Numbered from the stretch's first letter, positions 19,692 to 29,914 are shown. The stretch is DNA of 64,000 nucleotides from an uncultured Clostridia bacterium (GCA_944362545.1 CALVTJ010000003.1:107975-171974), one strand, 5' to 3'. The notes: a model not told the origin generated them from the letters alone. Made by a program: numbers and translations.

Positions 19692-20762
19692 TCAAACAAG
19701 AGCATAAGTCTGTGCTGGCAACTTTCTTATTAAACCACGAATTTCCAAAGTTGTCAAACAACTATTCAAAATATTGACAGGAATTTTAGATTTTCTTGCC
19801 AAAAAGTCAAAATCTTTCTCTCCATCCTGCAAGAGACTAACAATGTTTTGTTCATCAAAACTCAAAACTGCCACCTTTTGCTTTGATGTCTTTTTCATGC
19901 CATAAAAGTCGATGATCTCATTCGGCGAAAGTGTACACTCCGCCTGACCGGACTTTATGAGTGCATTTGTAAGTTCACTCTTTGAACTTGTTATATTCCC
20001 CGGCACAGCAAAGATGTCTTTGCCATATTCAAGTGCATATTCTTTTGTGTGAACAGTTCCGCTTTTGAATCCTGCCTCAACAATAAGCACCCCATCCGAC
20101 AAACCCGCAATAATGCGATTGCGCCTTGGAAATGTGTAGCGCTTTGCTTTGAAAGATGGCGGATATTCCGAAAGTAAAAGTCCTTTTTGCGCTATCTCCT
20201 CTGCCAAAACAGCATTTGTCGCTGGATAAATGCTGGCAAACCCACTGCCGACAACAGCAATGGTCTTTCCTCCACTTTCGAGAGTTTTGCGATGTGAGAT
20301 TTCATCAATCCCATAGCACAAGCCACTGACAATAACAAGCCCACTCTCTGCCAACTTCCCTGCAAACTTCTCTGCAACAATTCTGCCATAATTGGATGGC
20401 ATACGAGTGCCAACCATGCCAATGCTCTTTTTGTTTGCAAGTGACAGGTCACCTTTTGCATAAAGGAGAAGTGGTCTGTCCGGCAAATCTTTGAGTTTTT
20501 CTGGATAATCATCATTGAAAATTGTGACAAGTTTTATGCCATTTTTCTGCATGTTTTCAATTGCACTGTCAAGCGCGTGCCTGTCATAACTTTCCGCCAT
20601 TTTGTGCAATTCTTCTCTTGTCAAAATCTGCAAAGCAACCGGATTTGATAACACGCTATCCACAGAAAAATCATCGAGAGATTCCAAAATCATCTCTTGT
20701 TTTTTGATTGACAATTCAAAATTCGACATAAACACCAAAAGTCTATCTCTTGCTGACAGCAT
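19692..20762 (-). CDS. dprA: DNA processing protein DprA/Smf
   Basis: Loads RecA on incoming single-stranded DNA in transformation. The Rossmann-like core has VGTRMPSNYG, VSGLCYGIDEISHRKTLESGG, the TFPRRNRIIAGLSDGVLIVEA segment and FAVPGN; a C-terminal winged-helix-like domain (about 290-356) is present. 356 residues. It lies between comM and topA, the common order. It suggests retained or ancestral competence; the other transformation genes are not in this window. Confidence 0.94.
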   Translation of the reverse strand: MLSARDRLLVFMSNFELSIKKQEMILESLDDFSVDSVLSNPVALQILTREELHKMAESYDRHALDSAIENMQKNGIKLVTIFNDDYPEKLKDLPDRPLLLYAKGDLSLANKKSIGMVGTRMPSNYGRIVAEKFAGKLAESGLVIVSGLCYGIDEISHRKTLESGGKTIAVVGSGFASIYPATNAVLAEEIAQKGLLLSEYPPSFKAKRYTFPRRNRIIAGLSDGVLIVEAGFKSGTVHTKEYALEYGKDIFAVPGNITSSKSELTNALIKSGQAECTLSPNEIIDFYGMKKTSKQKVAVLSFDEQNIVSLLQDGEKDFDFLARKSKIPVNILNSCLTTLEIRGLIRKLPAQTYALV

Positions 20763-20834
20763 TGTTTTTTCTCCTTTATGTAATTTTCATGTAAAACAAA
20801 TTATCAAATTTTGCACAATCTTGGCAAACTCACA

Positions 20835-22376
20835 CTAAACACTCCAATATTTTCTGTCAAGTCCACGATATGAAATTGCCTCTGCCAAGTGCTGTGGAAG
20901 GATGTTTTCTTCTCCATCAAGGTCGGCAATTGTGCGTGCAACACGCAAGATTCTGTCATGAGCTCTGGCACTTAACTTCAAAGAATTGAAGGCTTGTTCC
21001 ATAAGTGATTGACACTCTTTTGAAAGTGAACAAAACTTCTTTGTTTGTGGAACGCTCATTTTGGCATTTGAAAAGTTTTTTGAATTTTTGAAACGTTCAA
21101 GTTGAACTTCTCTTGCCCTGTCAACACGCTTTTTGATTTCGGCGGATGATTCTTCTTTTTCATCCTTGTTTAAGTCTCTGTAAGACACACTATCAACTTC
21201 CACTTGGATGTCTATTCTATCCATAATTGGGCCGGAAATTTTGGAAAGATATTTATGAATCTGCGCCGGCGAACAACGGCACTCTCTGTCTTTTGAACCA
21301 TAGTTTCCACAAGGACATGGGTTCATGCTGGCAACAAGCGTGAAACTTGCCGGATAAGTCACCGTTTGATTTGCTCTTGCGATTGTGATATATCCATCCT
21401 CAAGTGGCTGGCGCAAAGTTTCAATCAAACTGCGAGAATATTCTGGAAATTCATCCAAGAAAAGCACTCCATTGTGCGCCAAACTGATTTCTCCGGGCTT
21501 GCTGTTTGTTCCGCCACCTGTCATGCTGACAATGGACGCCGTGTGATGCGGAGAACGAAACGGTCTTTCGGTGATAATGCCTGTTTTCAAATCAAGTTCT
21601 CCCGCGATGGAATGAATTTTTGTCACTTCAAGTGCTTCTTCAAAAGTCAAATCAGGCAAAATGCCGGCAAAACACTTTGCTAGCATGCTCTTGCCACTTC
21701 CCGGTGGACCAATCATCAAAACATTATGTCCGCCCGCTGCAGCAATTTCAAGTGCTCGCTTTGCCTGTGCCTGTCCTTTGACATTTTCAAAATCGAGTCT
21801 ATTTTTGTGCGTTTTTGACACTTCATCAAAAGATTTTGTTTGCAATTTCTCGACAGGAGACTCATTTTCATCATTCAAAAATTTGACAATGTCTACAAGA
21901 TGCGAAAAGGTATAGATTTCCATGCCATCAATAAACTTTGCCTCTTCGCTGTTCTCTTTTGGCAAGATAAATTTGGTATAACCCATCTTTCTGGCACTTA
22001 TGAGAATTGGCAAAACTCCTCTGACCTTTTTCACGCTTCCATCAAGCGACAATTCTCCGATGAAAACAAAGTCTTCATACTTTTTTGCTTTGATTTGTTT
22101 TGTTGCCGACAAAATGCCCACTGCAATGCCAAGGTCATAAAATGGTCCTTCCTTTTTGATATCGGCCGGTGCAAGATTTATGGTGTAGTGCTTAACAGGA
22201 TAATCAAAGCCAGAGTTTCTTATGGCGGATTTAACCCTCTCTTTTGCTTCTTTGACCGCCGTGTCGCCAAGCCCAACAATGTCAAAGTGAGGCACTCCAC
22301 CAACAATGTCCGTTTCAATTTGTGTCAAAAATCCATCAATGCCCATAAGTCCAAAACTTTTCACTTTTGATAACAT
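20835..22376 (-). CDS. comM: YifB/ComM family Mg-chelatase-like AAA+ ATPase
   Basis: ComM is a hexameric helicase that helps extend recombination in transformation. It has an N-terminal Lon-protease-like fold domain (GVPHFDIVGLGDTAVKEAKERV), Walker A GPPGSGKSM, Walker B VLFLDEFPE, the cysteine-rich NPCPCGNYGS...CRC loop, and the C-terminal LSARAHDRILRVARTIADL. 513 residues, full. Upstream of dprA on the same strand. A GAGG site precedes the ATG. Confidence 0.92.
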   Translation of the reverse strand: MLSKVKSFGLMGIDGFLTQIETDIVGGVPHFDIVGLGDTAVKEAKERVKSAIRNSGFDYPVKHYTINLAPADIKKEGPFYDLGIAVGILSATKQIKAKKYEDFVFIGELSLDGSVKKVRGVLPILISARKMGYTKFILPKENSEEAKFIDGMEIYTFSHLVDIVKFLNDENESPVEKLQTKSFDEVSKTHKNRLDFENVKGQAQAKRALEIAAAGGHNVLMIGPPGSGKSMLAKCFAGILPDLTFEEALEVTKIHSIAGELDLKTGIITERPFRSPHHTASIVSMTGGGTNSKPGEISLAHNGVLFLDEFPEYSRSLIETLRQPLEDGYITIARANQTVTYPASFTLVASMNPCPCGNYGSKDRECRCSPAQIHKYLSKISGPIMDRIDIQVEVDSVSYRDLNKDEKEESSAEIKKRVDRAREVQLERFKNSKNFSNAKMSVPQTKKFCSLSKECQSLMEQAFNSLKLSARAHDRILRVARTIADLDGEENILPQHLAEAISYRGLDRKYWSV

Positions 22377-22485
22377 AACAAACCTCTAAATCTTTTGCAC
22401 AAACAAATGCAAAAATCTAACATATCAAGTATATCAAATTTTTATTCTATCTCAAAATAATTTGCCATTCTGCAAAAAAATAAAG

Positions 22486-22515
22486 AAAAACAGACCGTAT
22501 TTTTGGTCTGTTTTT
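22486..22515. terminator. Bidirectional terminator
   Basis: Stem AAAAACAGACC/GGTCTGTTTTT with an 8-to-9-base loop; T-runs on both strands. It ends the minus-strand small membrane gene at 22534. Confidence 0.85.
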
Positions 22516-22533
22516 GATTTTTATATTTGAAGA

Positions 22534-22914
22534 TTAAGCATAAAATATCATTCCCATCAAAAATGCCATGCCACTTGCAAAACAAAATGCAATCATGCAC
22601 CACTTGAAAATCTTTTCTTTCAAAACTTTTTTTGAAAATTCCTTTCGAAAAGCCGTTTCATCTCTGTCAAAATCATCGGCAAAAATTTGATTTGCGTTGA
22701 TTGTTTCAATGCGATAAACCTTGAAGCGTTCTTCTAATTCTTTTTTGTAGTCGGTGAAATATTTATATATCAACCAACCCGCCCAAAAGAGCGACAACAA
22801 AAGAAGCATTGCAAGCACAAAATAGGCAAACCCCGCCCACAATGTTTGTAGGATTGCAAAAATACCTGCCAGCACAATGGCAATAATAGAAACGATATAT
22901 GAAAGATATGCCAT
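22534..22914 (-). CDS. Small membrane protein, unknown
   Basis: 126 residues, not recognised. Two closely spaced hydrophobic segments at about 4-25 and 28-52, a charged middle (about 53-100) with many Lys/Glu and an FADDFDRDE acidic stretch, and a third hydrophobic segment at 105-125. GAGGG lies just upstream of the ATG. It pairs with the next gene upstream, also a small membrane protein, 35 bases away. Confidence 0.65.
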   Translation of the reverse strand: MAYLSYIVSIIAIVLAGIFAILQTLWAGFAYFVLAMLLLLSLFWAGWLIYKYFTDYKKELEERFKVYRIETINANQIFADDFDRDETAFRKEFSKKVLKEKIFKWCMIAFCFASGMAFLMGMIFYA

Positions 22915-22949
22915 ATTACCCTCAAATCCATGATGCGATTGCCGTTAAA

Positions 22950-23276
22950 TTACAGAGCAACAGAGCAAATGTAAAGAACGACAATAAGAACTGTTGCTAT
23001 AATCCAGCAAACAAGCCACCATATATTTCTTTTTCTTCTTGTCCAGTAGAAACCAAGCCAAATGGCAACAATATATGCAATACACTCACCGATTTCTTGG
23101 AAAGCACTTGCAACACTCACATTGCCCTTGAAAATAACTTGCAAAAGCAACGCAATGGCAATAAACATAATTGCAAAGTAAGCAATGCAGTCCAAAATCT
23201 TTGTTGATGACCAAGTGTTTGTTGTCTTTGTGACAGTTTTTTTGGAACTTGAAGAAGACTTCTTCTTTTCTGCCAT
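22950..23276 (-). CDS. Small membrane protein with Ser/Lys-rich N-terminus, unknown
   Basis: 108 residues. The first 25 are Lys/Ser/Thr-rich, then three hydrophobic segments at roughly 28-48, 58-76 and 85-105. Not recognised. I chose the ATG giving MAEKKKSSS because GGAG lies 8 bases before it. It is probably co-transcribed with the 126-residue membrane protein downstream and may follow rny. Confidence 0.65.
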   Translation of the reverse strand: MAEKKKSSSSSKKTVTKTTNTWSSTKILDCIAYFAIMFIAIALLLQVIFKGNVSVASAFQEIGECIAYIVAIWLGFYWTRRKRNIWWLVCWIIATVLIVVLYICSVAL

Positions 23277-23371
23277 GATGATTCTCCTTTTAAACAAAAT
23301 TTATGAACAACAAAACATCTCTGTTTTGAAACTCATACAGAATTTTAGCACGCTATGTTAAAATATGCAAA

Positions 23372-24961
23372 TTATTTTGCCGTTTCAACAAATCTGCTTT
23401 CGCGAATGACATTAACCTTGATTTGTCCAGGATATTGCATTTCATTTTCAATCTTGCTTGCAATATCTTTTGCAAGGAACATCGCCTCGCTGTCAGAAAT
23501 TTGGTCAGGTTTGACAATGATTCTCACTTCTCTGCCCGCCTGAACAGCATAGGCTTTTTCAACACCCTTGAAGCCTTTTGCAATGTCCTCAAGTTGTTGC
23601 AAACGCTTGATATAATTTTCAAAACTATCCCTTCTTGCTCCCGGACGAGAACTTGAAATGGCATCGGCAACTTGCACAATCACTGCTTCAATAGTTTTAA
23701 ATTCAACATCAAAGTGATGTGCTTCAATGCAATGAATAACTTCTTCGCTTTCACCATACTTTCGGCACAAGTCCACACCAATTTGCACATGAGTGCCCTC
23801 AATTTCATGGTCAAGTGCTTTGCCGATGTCGTGCAAAAGTCCACCGCGTTTTGCCACCCTGACATTTGCCCCCAGCTCACTTGCCAAAAGTCCGGCAATG
23901 ATGGATGTTTCAATGGAATGTTTCAAAACATTTTGTCCATAACTTGTTCTGAATTTCAATCTTCCAAGTACCTTGACAATTTCTGGATTTAGATTGTAAA
24001 TTCCGGTTTCATTGCAAGCCTCATCACCTGCCTGTTTTATCATTTTGTCCACTTCTCTTTGCATTTTTTCAACAATTTCTTCAATGCGAGTTGGATGGAT
24101 TCTTCCATCTGCAATAAGTTTTTCAAGCGACAATCTTGCCACTTCTCTTCTTATTGGATCAAAACCAGAAATGGTGATGGATTCCGGCGTGTCATCCACA
24201 ATAAGTTCCACTCCTGTGGCTGCTTCAATCGCCCTGATGTTTCTTCCTTCACGACCGATAATTCTGCCCTTCATTTCGTCATTAGGCAGAGAAACAACCG
24301 ACACAGTCATTTCACTTGTCGTTTCGGTGGCACATCTTTGAAGTGCCTGTCCAATTATCCATCTTGCTTTGTTTTCGCCATTTTCTTTGGCATCATCTTC
24401 AATTTTTTTAACAATGACCGCTGCTTCTTTTTGCGCATCATTTTTCATGTTTGCAACAAGCATATCTTTTGCTTCTTGCCTTGAAAGTTTGGCAGTTTTT
24501 TCGAGTTCTTCAATGATTTTGCCTTTGAGTTCTTCTTGCTCTGCCTTGATTTTTTCCACATTCTCTTTCGCTGCGGCAAGTTCTTGCTTTTCACCCTCGA
24601 GTTGTTCACTTCGTTTGTCAACAGCAAGTTCTTTCTTTTCAATATATTCTTCTCTTTGGTTTAGTCGTTCCTCAAGTTTAACAACTTCCGCCCGTCTTTC
24701 TTTAACTTCTCTCTCAACATCATCTTTAAGTTTTTGAGATTGTTCTTTACTTTCAATAATTGCTTCTTTTTTTATTGTCTTCGCTTCTGCATACGCATCT
24801 TCGATAATCTTTATAGCATTAGATTTGTTTTTTTGAATTTTTTTACTGCTATATATTTTATACCCTAACAGTCCCCCGGCAATGCCGACAATTAAACAAA
24901 TAATACCCGCAACCAATCCAGATACGAGTGCAGGAGAGACAGCCAAAATCAAACCATTCAT
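23372..24961 (-). CDS. rny: Ribonuclease Y
   Basis: Membrane-anchored endoribonuclease that starts mRNA decay in Gram-positive bacteria. An N-terminal transmembrane helix (about 5-27) is followed by a long coiled coil (about 40-200, Lys/Glu-rich), a KH domain with GRIIGREGRNIRAIEAATGVELIVDDTPE, and an HD domain with LLHDIGKALDHE. 529 residues. The start MNGLILAVSP has GGGGAG upstream; a start 20 codons earlier lacks one. Confidence 0.95.
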   Translation of the reverse strand: MNGLILAVSPALVSGLVAGIICLIVGIAGGLLGYKIYSSKKIQKNKSNAIKIIEDAYAEAKTIKKEAIIESKEQSQKLKDDVEREVKERRAEVVKLEERLNQREEYIEKKELAVDKRSEQLEGEKQELAAAKENVEKIKAEQEELKGKIIEELEKTAKLSRQEAKDMLVANMKNDAQKEAAVIVKKIEDDAKENGENKARWIIGQALQRCATETTSEMTVSVVSLPNDEMKGRIIGREGRNIRAIEAATGVELIVDDTPESITISGFDPIRREVARLSLEKLIADGRIHPTRIEEIVEKMQREVDKMIKQAGDEACNETGIYNLNPEIVKVLGRLKFRTSYGQNVLKHSIETSIIAGLLASELGANVRVAKRGGLLHDIGKALDHEIEGTHVQIGVDLCRKYGESEEVIHCIEAHHFDVEFKTIEAVIVQVADAISSSRPGARRDSFENYIKRLQQLEDIAKGFKGVEKAYAVQAGREVRIIVKPDQISDSEAMFLAKDIASKIENEMQYPGQIKVNVIRESRFVETAK

Positions 24962-25133
24962 ATCTTCTCCCCTTTTTGATAAGTTTGTTGCCAAAATGAC
25001 GAAAAATAATGGCAATTTCACTTACATAACAAGTTTACATTTTTTCCAAATGTTTGTCAAACAAAATTCTTGAATATATATCAAATTTATATAATAAGGA
25101 AAAATTTGACAATGATTTAATATGTCAAAGCAT

Positions 25134-25159
25134 GAAAAAAGCAGTCATTTTAGACCGCT
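25134..25159 (-). terminator. Terminator overlapping the clpX stop codon
   Basis: On the minus strand AGCGGTC, which encodes the last codons of clpX, pairs with GACTGCT; the loop holds the stop codon TAA, and six T follow. The gene end and the terminator share bases. Confidence 0.75.
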
Positions 25160-26445
25160 TCGTTTTTGATATCTTCTCGCTTAACCAAAATCGGTTTTGC
25201 TTCCTTTTCAAAAAAGTCTTTTGTGATGATGATTTTTCCATAAACATGAGAATCTGGCATATCAAACATAAGTTCCATCATGCGAGTTTCCATGATTGTC
25301 CTAATGCCTCTTGCGCCCGTTTTGAGTTTGATGGCTTGTTGAGCAACATAAGAGATGGCATCTGGCTGAAATTCAATCTCAAACCCATCAATTTGAAACA
25401 TCTGCTTATATTGTCTTATAAGTGAATTTTTAGGTTCCACCAAAATTCGCTCCAATGCCTTTTCATCAAGATCGTCAAGTCCTGTGACAATTGGCAGTCT
25501 GCCGACAAATTCAGGAATTAGCCCATATTTTATCAAGTCATCTGGTTGAACATCCTTGGTGTAATCAATCTTGTGTTTTTCTTCACTCCCTTTAAGTTTG
25601 GCATTGAAACCAATGCCTGATTTGGTAGAAAAACGCCTGTTTATTATTTTGTCAAGTCCAACAAATGCACCACCACAAATGAACAAAATATTTGTTGTGT
25701 CGATTTGGAGCATTTCTTGGTATGGATGTTTTCTCCCTCCCTGTGGTGGGACGCTGGCAACAGTGCTTTCAATGATTTTCAAAAGCGCTTGTTGCACACC
25801 TTCACCACCAACATCACGCGTGAGCGAACGGTTTTCACTCTTTCTTGCAAGTTTGTCGATTTCATCAATGTAAATGATTCCCCTTTGAGCCTTTTCAATG
25901 TCATAATCGGCATTTTGAATAAGTTTCAAAAGCACATTTTCAACATCTTCGCCGACATAGCCTGCCTCAGTCAGTGTTGTGGCATCTGCGACAGCAAATG
26001 GCACATCCAAAATCTTTGCCAAAGTGCGAACAAGCAAAGTCTTTCCCGAACCTGTCGGACCAATCATCAAGATGTTGCTCTTTTCAAGTTCGACATCGCT
26101 TTTGCTGGCATTTGTCTTGGCATCTTTGGATTTTTTATCAGCCTTGTGATGTTCGTTGTAGTTTATGCGTTTATAGTGATTGTAAACCGCAACAGACAAA
26201 ACCTTTTTGGCTTGTTCCTGTCCTATAACAAACTCATCTAGTTTCTTTTTGATTTCTTTTGGGGAAGGCAAAACCAAGTCTTTGAAAACCTTGAGTTTGA
26301 CCTCTTCTTCTTTGATAAGTTCCGCACAAATATTTATGCAGTCATCACAGATAAACGCATCACCATTTGGACTTGCTATCAACTTTTTTGCTGCTTTCTG
26401 TGGCTTTCCACAAAAAGAACAAACACACATTTCAATATCTCTCAT
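25150..26445 (-). CDS. clpX: ClpX unfoldase, ATPase subunit of ClpXP
   Basis: AAA+ unfoldase that feeds proteins to ClpP. The N-terminal zinc finger shows CSFCGK and CDDCINIC; Walker [10 protein letters not shown]; pore loop region GYVGEDVE; Walker [11 protein letters not shown]; the ClpP-binding loop IGF; and [22 protein letters not shown] near the end. 431 residues. The start codon overlaps the clpP stop region with AGGGGA upstream, so the two are translationally coupled. Confidence 0.97.
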   Translation of the reverse strand: MRDIEMCVCSFCGKPQKAAKKLIASPNGDAFICDDCINICAELIKEEEVKLKVFKDLVLPSPKEIKKKLDEFVIGQEQAKKVLSVAVYNHYKRINYNEHHKADKKSKDAKTNASKSDVELEKSNILMIGPTGSGKTLLVRTLAKILDVPFAVADATTLTEAGYVGEDVENVLLKLIQNADYDIEKAQRGIIYIDEIDKLARKSENRSLTRDVGGEGVQQALLKIIESTVASVPPQGGRKHPYQEMLQIDTTNILFICGGAFVGLDKIINRRFSTKSGIGFNAKLKGSEEKHKIDYTKDVQPDDLIKYGLIPEFVGRLPIVTGLDDLDEKALERILVEPKNSLIRQYKQMFQIDGFEIEFQPDAISYVAQQAIKLKTGARGIRTIMETRMMELMFDMPDSHVYGKIIITKDFFEKEAKPILVKREDIKNEAV

Positions 26446-27047
26446 TCATTCCCCTTATTTTTGGCGTTTTTTCTAGTCACAAAAATGTTGTCAATAAGAC
26501 CATATTTTTTGGCTTCTTCGGCGGACATAAAGTTGTCTCTGTCGGTGTCCTTCTCAATCTCTTTCAAAGTCTTTCCGGTGTTCTTGCTCAAAATGCCATT
26601 GACCATATCCTTAACTCTTTTGATGTGCTGAGCCTGAATTTCAATATCCTTTGCCTGTCCTTGAGCCCCACCAAGCAATTGATGAATCATGATTTCGCTG
26701 TTTGGAAGAGCAAAACGCTTGCCCTTTGTTCCACTTGAAAGCAAGAATGCCCCCATTGAAGCAGCAAGACCAACACAGATTGTCGAGACATCACACTTGA
26801 TGTAATTCATTGTGTCGTAAATGGCAATTCCTGCACTGACTGAACCTCCAGGACTGTTGATGTAAAGGTAGATGTCCTTGTCCGGATTTTTCCCTTCAAG
26901 ATAAATGAGTTGTGCAATGACAACATTTGCTGTTTCATCTGTTATTTCTCCGGTAAGAAAGATAATACGATCTTCCAAAAGTCTGGAATAAATGTCATAA
27001 GACCTTTCACCTGCTCCTGTTTGGTCAACGACCATAGGTATCAACAT
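26442..27047 (-). CDS. clpP: ClpP peptidase subunit
   Basis: Serine peptidase ring. It starts [24 protein letters not shown]. Catalytic triad regions seen: Ser in AASMGAFLL, His in [11 protein letters not shown], Asp in [13 protein letters not shown]. About 201 residues. AAAGGAGG precedes this ATG; the ATG five codons upstream lies before the site. It stands between tig and clpX as in Clostridia. Confidence 0.97.
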   Translation of the reverse strand: MLIPMVVDQTGAGERSYDIYSRLLEDRIIFLTGEITDETANVVIAQLIYLEGKNPDKDIYLYINSPGGSVSAGIAIYDTMNYIKCDVSTICVGLAASMGAFLLSSGTKGKRFALPNSEIMIHQLLGGAQGQAKDIEIQAQHIKRVKDMVNGILSKNTGKTLKEIEKDTDRDNFMSAEEAKKYGLIDNIFVTRKNAKNKGNE

Positions 27048-27143
27048 AATTCCTCCTTTCAAAACACCAACTTCTGTTAGTGTCTTGTTTCCTTAAAAAG
27101 TTATGCGCAAATCTTTGTGCAAAATGGTATCAATTTTTCAAAA

Positions 27144-28394
27144 TTAGTCTTTAACAATTTCAAGTTTGTTGTTTTCTCTCAAGAATTTGTGAAGTTTATT
27201 AAGCAAAAGTTCATTTTCCTTTCTCACAATCTCACGGCTTTCTTTCATGCCTTTTGTAGCATCTTCAAGTTCCTTTGCAGAAACAGTAATTTTGTTTTCC
27301 TCAAGCAGTTTTCTGTAAATATAGCGGGTCTTTATCATTGTGACAGCACGGTCTGTCATGTTCTTTTTGTAGTCATCAAAATTTCCGCCGGTCTGTTTGA
27401 GATAATCTTCAAGCGTAATTTTGTAAGGAGCGAGAGTGTCTCTCATTCTCTTTATGTCATCTTCAACACTGTTGTCAATCATAACTTGTGGAATTTCAAT
27501 CTTTGTGTTTTTCAAAAGGTAGTCTCGCATGTTGTATTCAAACTCGTTTTCCATGTTTTGGTCTTTCATATCTTGAATATGAGCCTTCAAATCTTTTTTA
27601 TACTCATCGACTGTTTCAAATTCTGTCGTATCAGCAACAAATTTGTCATCCAAAGTTGGAAGTGATTTTTCTCTAACATCCTTTACTGTCACCTTGAAGA
27701 GTGCTTTTTTACCCTTAAACTCTTCAGCCTGATAGTCTTCAGGGAATGTCACATTGACATCAACTTCTTCACCCTTTTTGTGACCGATAAGTTGGTCCTC
27801 AAAATTGTCAATGAAACTGTGTGAGCCGATTTCAAGTGGATAATCCATTGCTCTTCCACCATCAAACGCCTCTCCATTGATATAACCGGTAAAGTCAATC
27901 AAAGCACTGTCGCCGTTTTTGATTTCTCTGTCAACGGAAACAAACTTTGCGTTGTCTTCAAGAAGGTGATGAATTTGATGTTCAACATCTTCATCTGTCA
28001 CTTCGTTGCTGTGAACTTTGATTGTCACATCCTTATAAGCAGGAAGTTTAAAGTCAGGAACAATCTCAAAAAAGATTTTCATCTTAAGTCCGCCATCAGC
28101 AGTGAAACTTTCAAACTGAGTTGTTGGCATTGCCACAGGTTCAAGTTCAGGGTTTTTGTCAAGAACATCGTTGAGTGCCTCATTGACAAACGTGTCAACG
28201 GTATCTTCAAAAAAGACACTGTCGCCGTAAAGTTGTTCAATCACCTTTCTTGGTGCATGTCCCTTTCTAAATCCTTCAATGTTAAATTTGCCCTTTGTGC
28301 TTTCGTAAACTGACTGAACGCCCTTTTCCCATTCAGCACTGTCAATCGACAAGTCAATTTCAACTTTTGTGTTTTCTTTCTTTATGTTATACAT
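27144..28394 (-). CDS. tig: Trigger factor
   Basis: Ribosome-bound chaperone and prolyl isomerase. The N-terminal ribosome-binding signature is GFRKGHAPRKVIEQ (about 40-55), the middle FKBP-type domain carries DSALIDFTGYINGEAFDGG (about 160-240), and a helical C-terminal domain follows. 416 residues, slightly short. ACGGAGG precedes the ATG. First gene of tig-clpP-clpX. Confidence 0.96.
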   Translation of the reverse strand: MYNIKKENTKVEIDLSIDSAEWEKGVQSVYESTKGKFNIEGFRKGHAPRKVIEQLYGDSVFFEDTVDTFVNEALNDVLDKNPELEPVAMPTTQFESFTADGGLKMKIFFEIVPDFKLPAYKDVTIKVHSNEVTDEDVEHQIHHLLEDNAKFVSVDREIKNGDSALIDFTGYINGEAFDGGRAMDYPLEIGSHSFIDNFEDQLIGHKKGEEVDVNVTFPEDYQAEEFKGKKALFKVTVKDVREKSLPTLDDKFVADTTEFETVDEYKKDLKAHIQDMKDQNMENEFEYNMRDYLLKNTKIEIPQVMIDNSVEDDIKRMRDTLAPYKITLEDYLKQTGGNFDDYKKNMTDRAVTMIKTRYIYRKLLEENKITVSAKELEDATKGMKESREIVRKENELLLNKLHKFLRENNKLEIVKD

Positions 28395-28723
28395 TTATTT
28401 TAACCTCCGTAAGTTTATAACGCAAAGATTTTAACATATTCAAGCACAAAAAGCAACAAATATTGCCACCAAAACAACGATTTTTTGTCGAAAAAGCTTT
28501 TAATGAGTCTCTAAAAAAGGCAAAATCTGTAAAAAAATAAACAACCTATAAAAAGTTTTCTAAAAATCAATATCTCGGTTGTGTTATGCGAAATTGACAC
28601 AAAATATGGAAATATTGCTTTCAAACAAAAAAAATAAACATGCCATACAATTTCTGGCATTTGATGATTTTTGCGTTTTTTCGTTTGTAAATTTTCTTTT
28701 TTGTTTGCTATAATAAAAATGTT
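28395..28723. other. 329-bp divergent intergenic region between tig and the recombinase
   Basis: Holds outward promoters for tig (not clearly resolved) and for the recombinase (28685-28714). A hairpin GCCATACAATTTCTGGC lies near 28642-28659. No coding frame is convincing. Confidence 0.5.
28685..28714 (+). promoter_or_regulatory. Promoter of the XerS-like gene
   Basis: TTGTAA, 18-base spacer, TATAAT. The -10 ends nine bases before ATG, giving a leader of about three bases and no Shine-Dalgarno site. Confidence 0.6.
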
Positions 28724-29764
28724 ATGAGCAAAATGAGTTATTTTGAAGTGAGAGATTTGAAAAACATGCAAAAAATCGGCAAATACCTGCAAAATCTGCC
28801 GGAATATTGCTATGACTTTTTCACAGGCATTGAAAACAACACATCCAGCCTGACACGCGTAAATTATGCTATGGATTTGTCAGTATTTTTTGATTATCTT
28901 GAAAAGTATGTTCTGAAAAAACCAAAAATGGAGATAACTCTTGATGATTTGAGCAGTTTGCAATCTCGAAACATAGAAAATTATCTATCCTATCTTTCAT
29001 ATTATCAAAATGAAGAAAACAAGATGCAAAAAAACTCCGAACGAGGAAAAGCGCGCAAACTTGCTAGTGTGAGAAGTTTTTTCAAATACCTTTTCAATCA
29101 TGATATGATTGCTTCAAATGTTGCAAGCAAGGTAGAGACACCAAAACTTCACAACAAAGAAATCATCCGCCTTGAAAAAGATGAAGTGGAAAGAATGTTG
29201 GATGCCGTTCAGTCGCCGACCACGTTCAGCGAAAGGCAGAAACATTACAACAAAAACACACAAGAGCGTGACAACGCCATTGTCACCCTGTTTCTTGGCA
29301 CGGGCATAAGAATTTCCGAACTTGTTGGCTTGAATGTTGAAGATTTTGATTTTTCACAAAATGCCTTCAAAGTGACAAGAAAAGGTGGAAATCAAACAAT
29401 TTTATACTTTTCGAAAGAGGTTGCAGATGCCTTGCAAACATGGCTTAAAAAACGCGAAACACTTCCTCTTGATGAGAGTGAAAATGCCATGTTTGTGTCA
29501 CTTCAAAACAAGCGTATATGTGTCAGAGCAGTGGAAAATCTAGTCAAAAAGTTTGCCAGAGAGTCAACACCGCTTAAAAAGATATCTCCACACAAACTGC
29601 GTTCAACTTTTGGCACAAATCTTTATCGCGAGACAAAGGACATCTACATTGTCGCCGATGTTTTGGGACACAAAGATGTCAACACCACCAAAAAACATTA
29701 CGCTGCAATCAGTGAAGATATGAGAAAGTCTGTGGCAAACAGGGTCAAAATTCACGAAGAGTAA
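28724..29764 (+). CDS. XerC/XerS-like tyrosine recombinase
   Basis: Site-specific recombinase, probably resolving chromosome dimers. N-terminal SAM-like domain (about 20-140) and C-terminal catalytic domain with Arg in GTGIRISEL, Lys in VTRKGGNQ, HKLR, LGHKDVNTTKKHY with the Tyr nucleophile. The insertion before the catalytic domain (HYNKNTQERDNAIV) and 346-residue length resemble streptococcal XerS more than 300-residue XerC. The usual xerC slot between trmFO and hslV is empty here, so this may be its substitute. Not linked to the phage cassette 20 kb away. Confidence 0.85.
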   Translation: MSKMSYFEVRDLKNMQKIGKYLQNLPEYCYDFFTGIENNTSSLTRVNYAMDLSVFFDYLEKYVLKKPKMEITLDDLSSLQSRNIENYLSYLSYYQNEENKMQKNSERGKARKLASVRSFFKYLFNHDMIASNVASKVETPKLHNKEIIRLEKDEVERMLDAVQSPTTFSERQKHYNKNTQERDNAIVTLFLGTGIRISELVGLNVEDFDFSQNAFKVTRKGGNQTILYFSKEVADALQTWLKKRETLPLDESENAMFVSLQNKRICVRAVENLVKKFARESTPLKKISPHKLRSTFGTNLYRETKDIYIVADVLGHKDVNTTKKHYAAISEDMRKSVANRVKIHEE

Positions 29765-29820
29765 AACCTCAAACCTTTGTTTTGTATAGCATAAATCGGC
29801 AAAAGCAAGTAAACAGACTA

Positions 29821-29855
29821 AAAACGACAACTCAAAGCGAATTGTCGTTTTTTAT
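29821..29855 (+). terminator. Terminator after the recombinase
   Basis: Perfect 10-bp stem AAAACGACAA/TTGTCGTTTT, 11-base loop, T-run of six. Confidence 0.85.
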
Positions 29856-29914
29856 TGCATAATACCACATCTTGATTATGTTATGTTGAATAATACACTA
29901 CATTTTGTGTTGCA
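29856..29914. repeat. Palindromic intergenic repeat, copy 4
   Basis: TGCATAATACCACATCTTGATTATG... followed by AATACACTACATTTTGTGTTGCA. Two half-elements of the GCATAATAC-CACA family, between convergent recombinase and spoIVB. Confidence 0.65.

Noticed and set aside
28724-29764. Integrase of the phage cassette
   Set aside because: It lies 20 kb away beside housekeeping genes and has XerS-like features; no att repeats flank the cassette.
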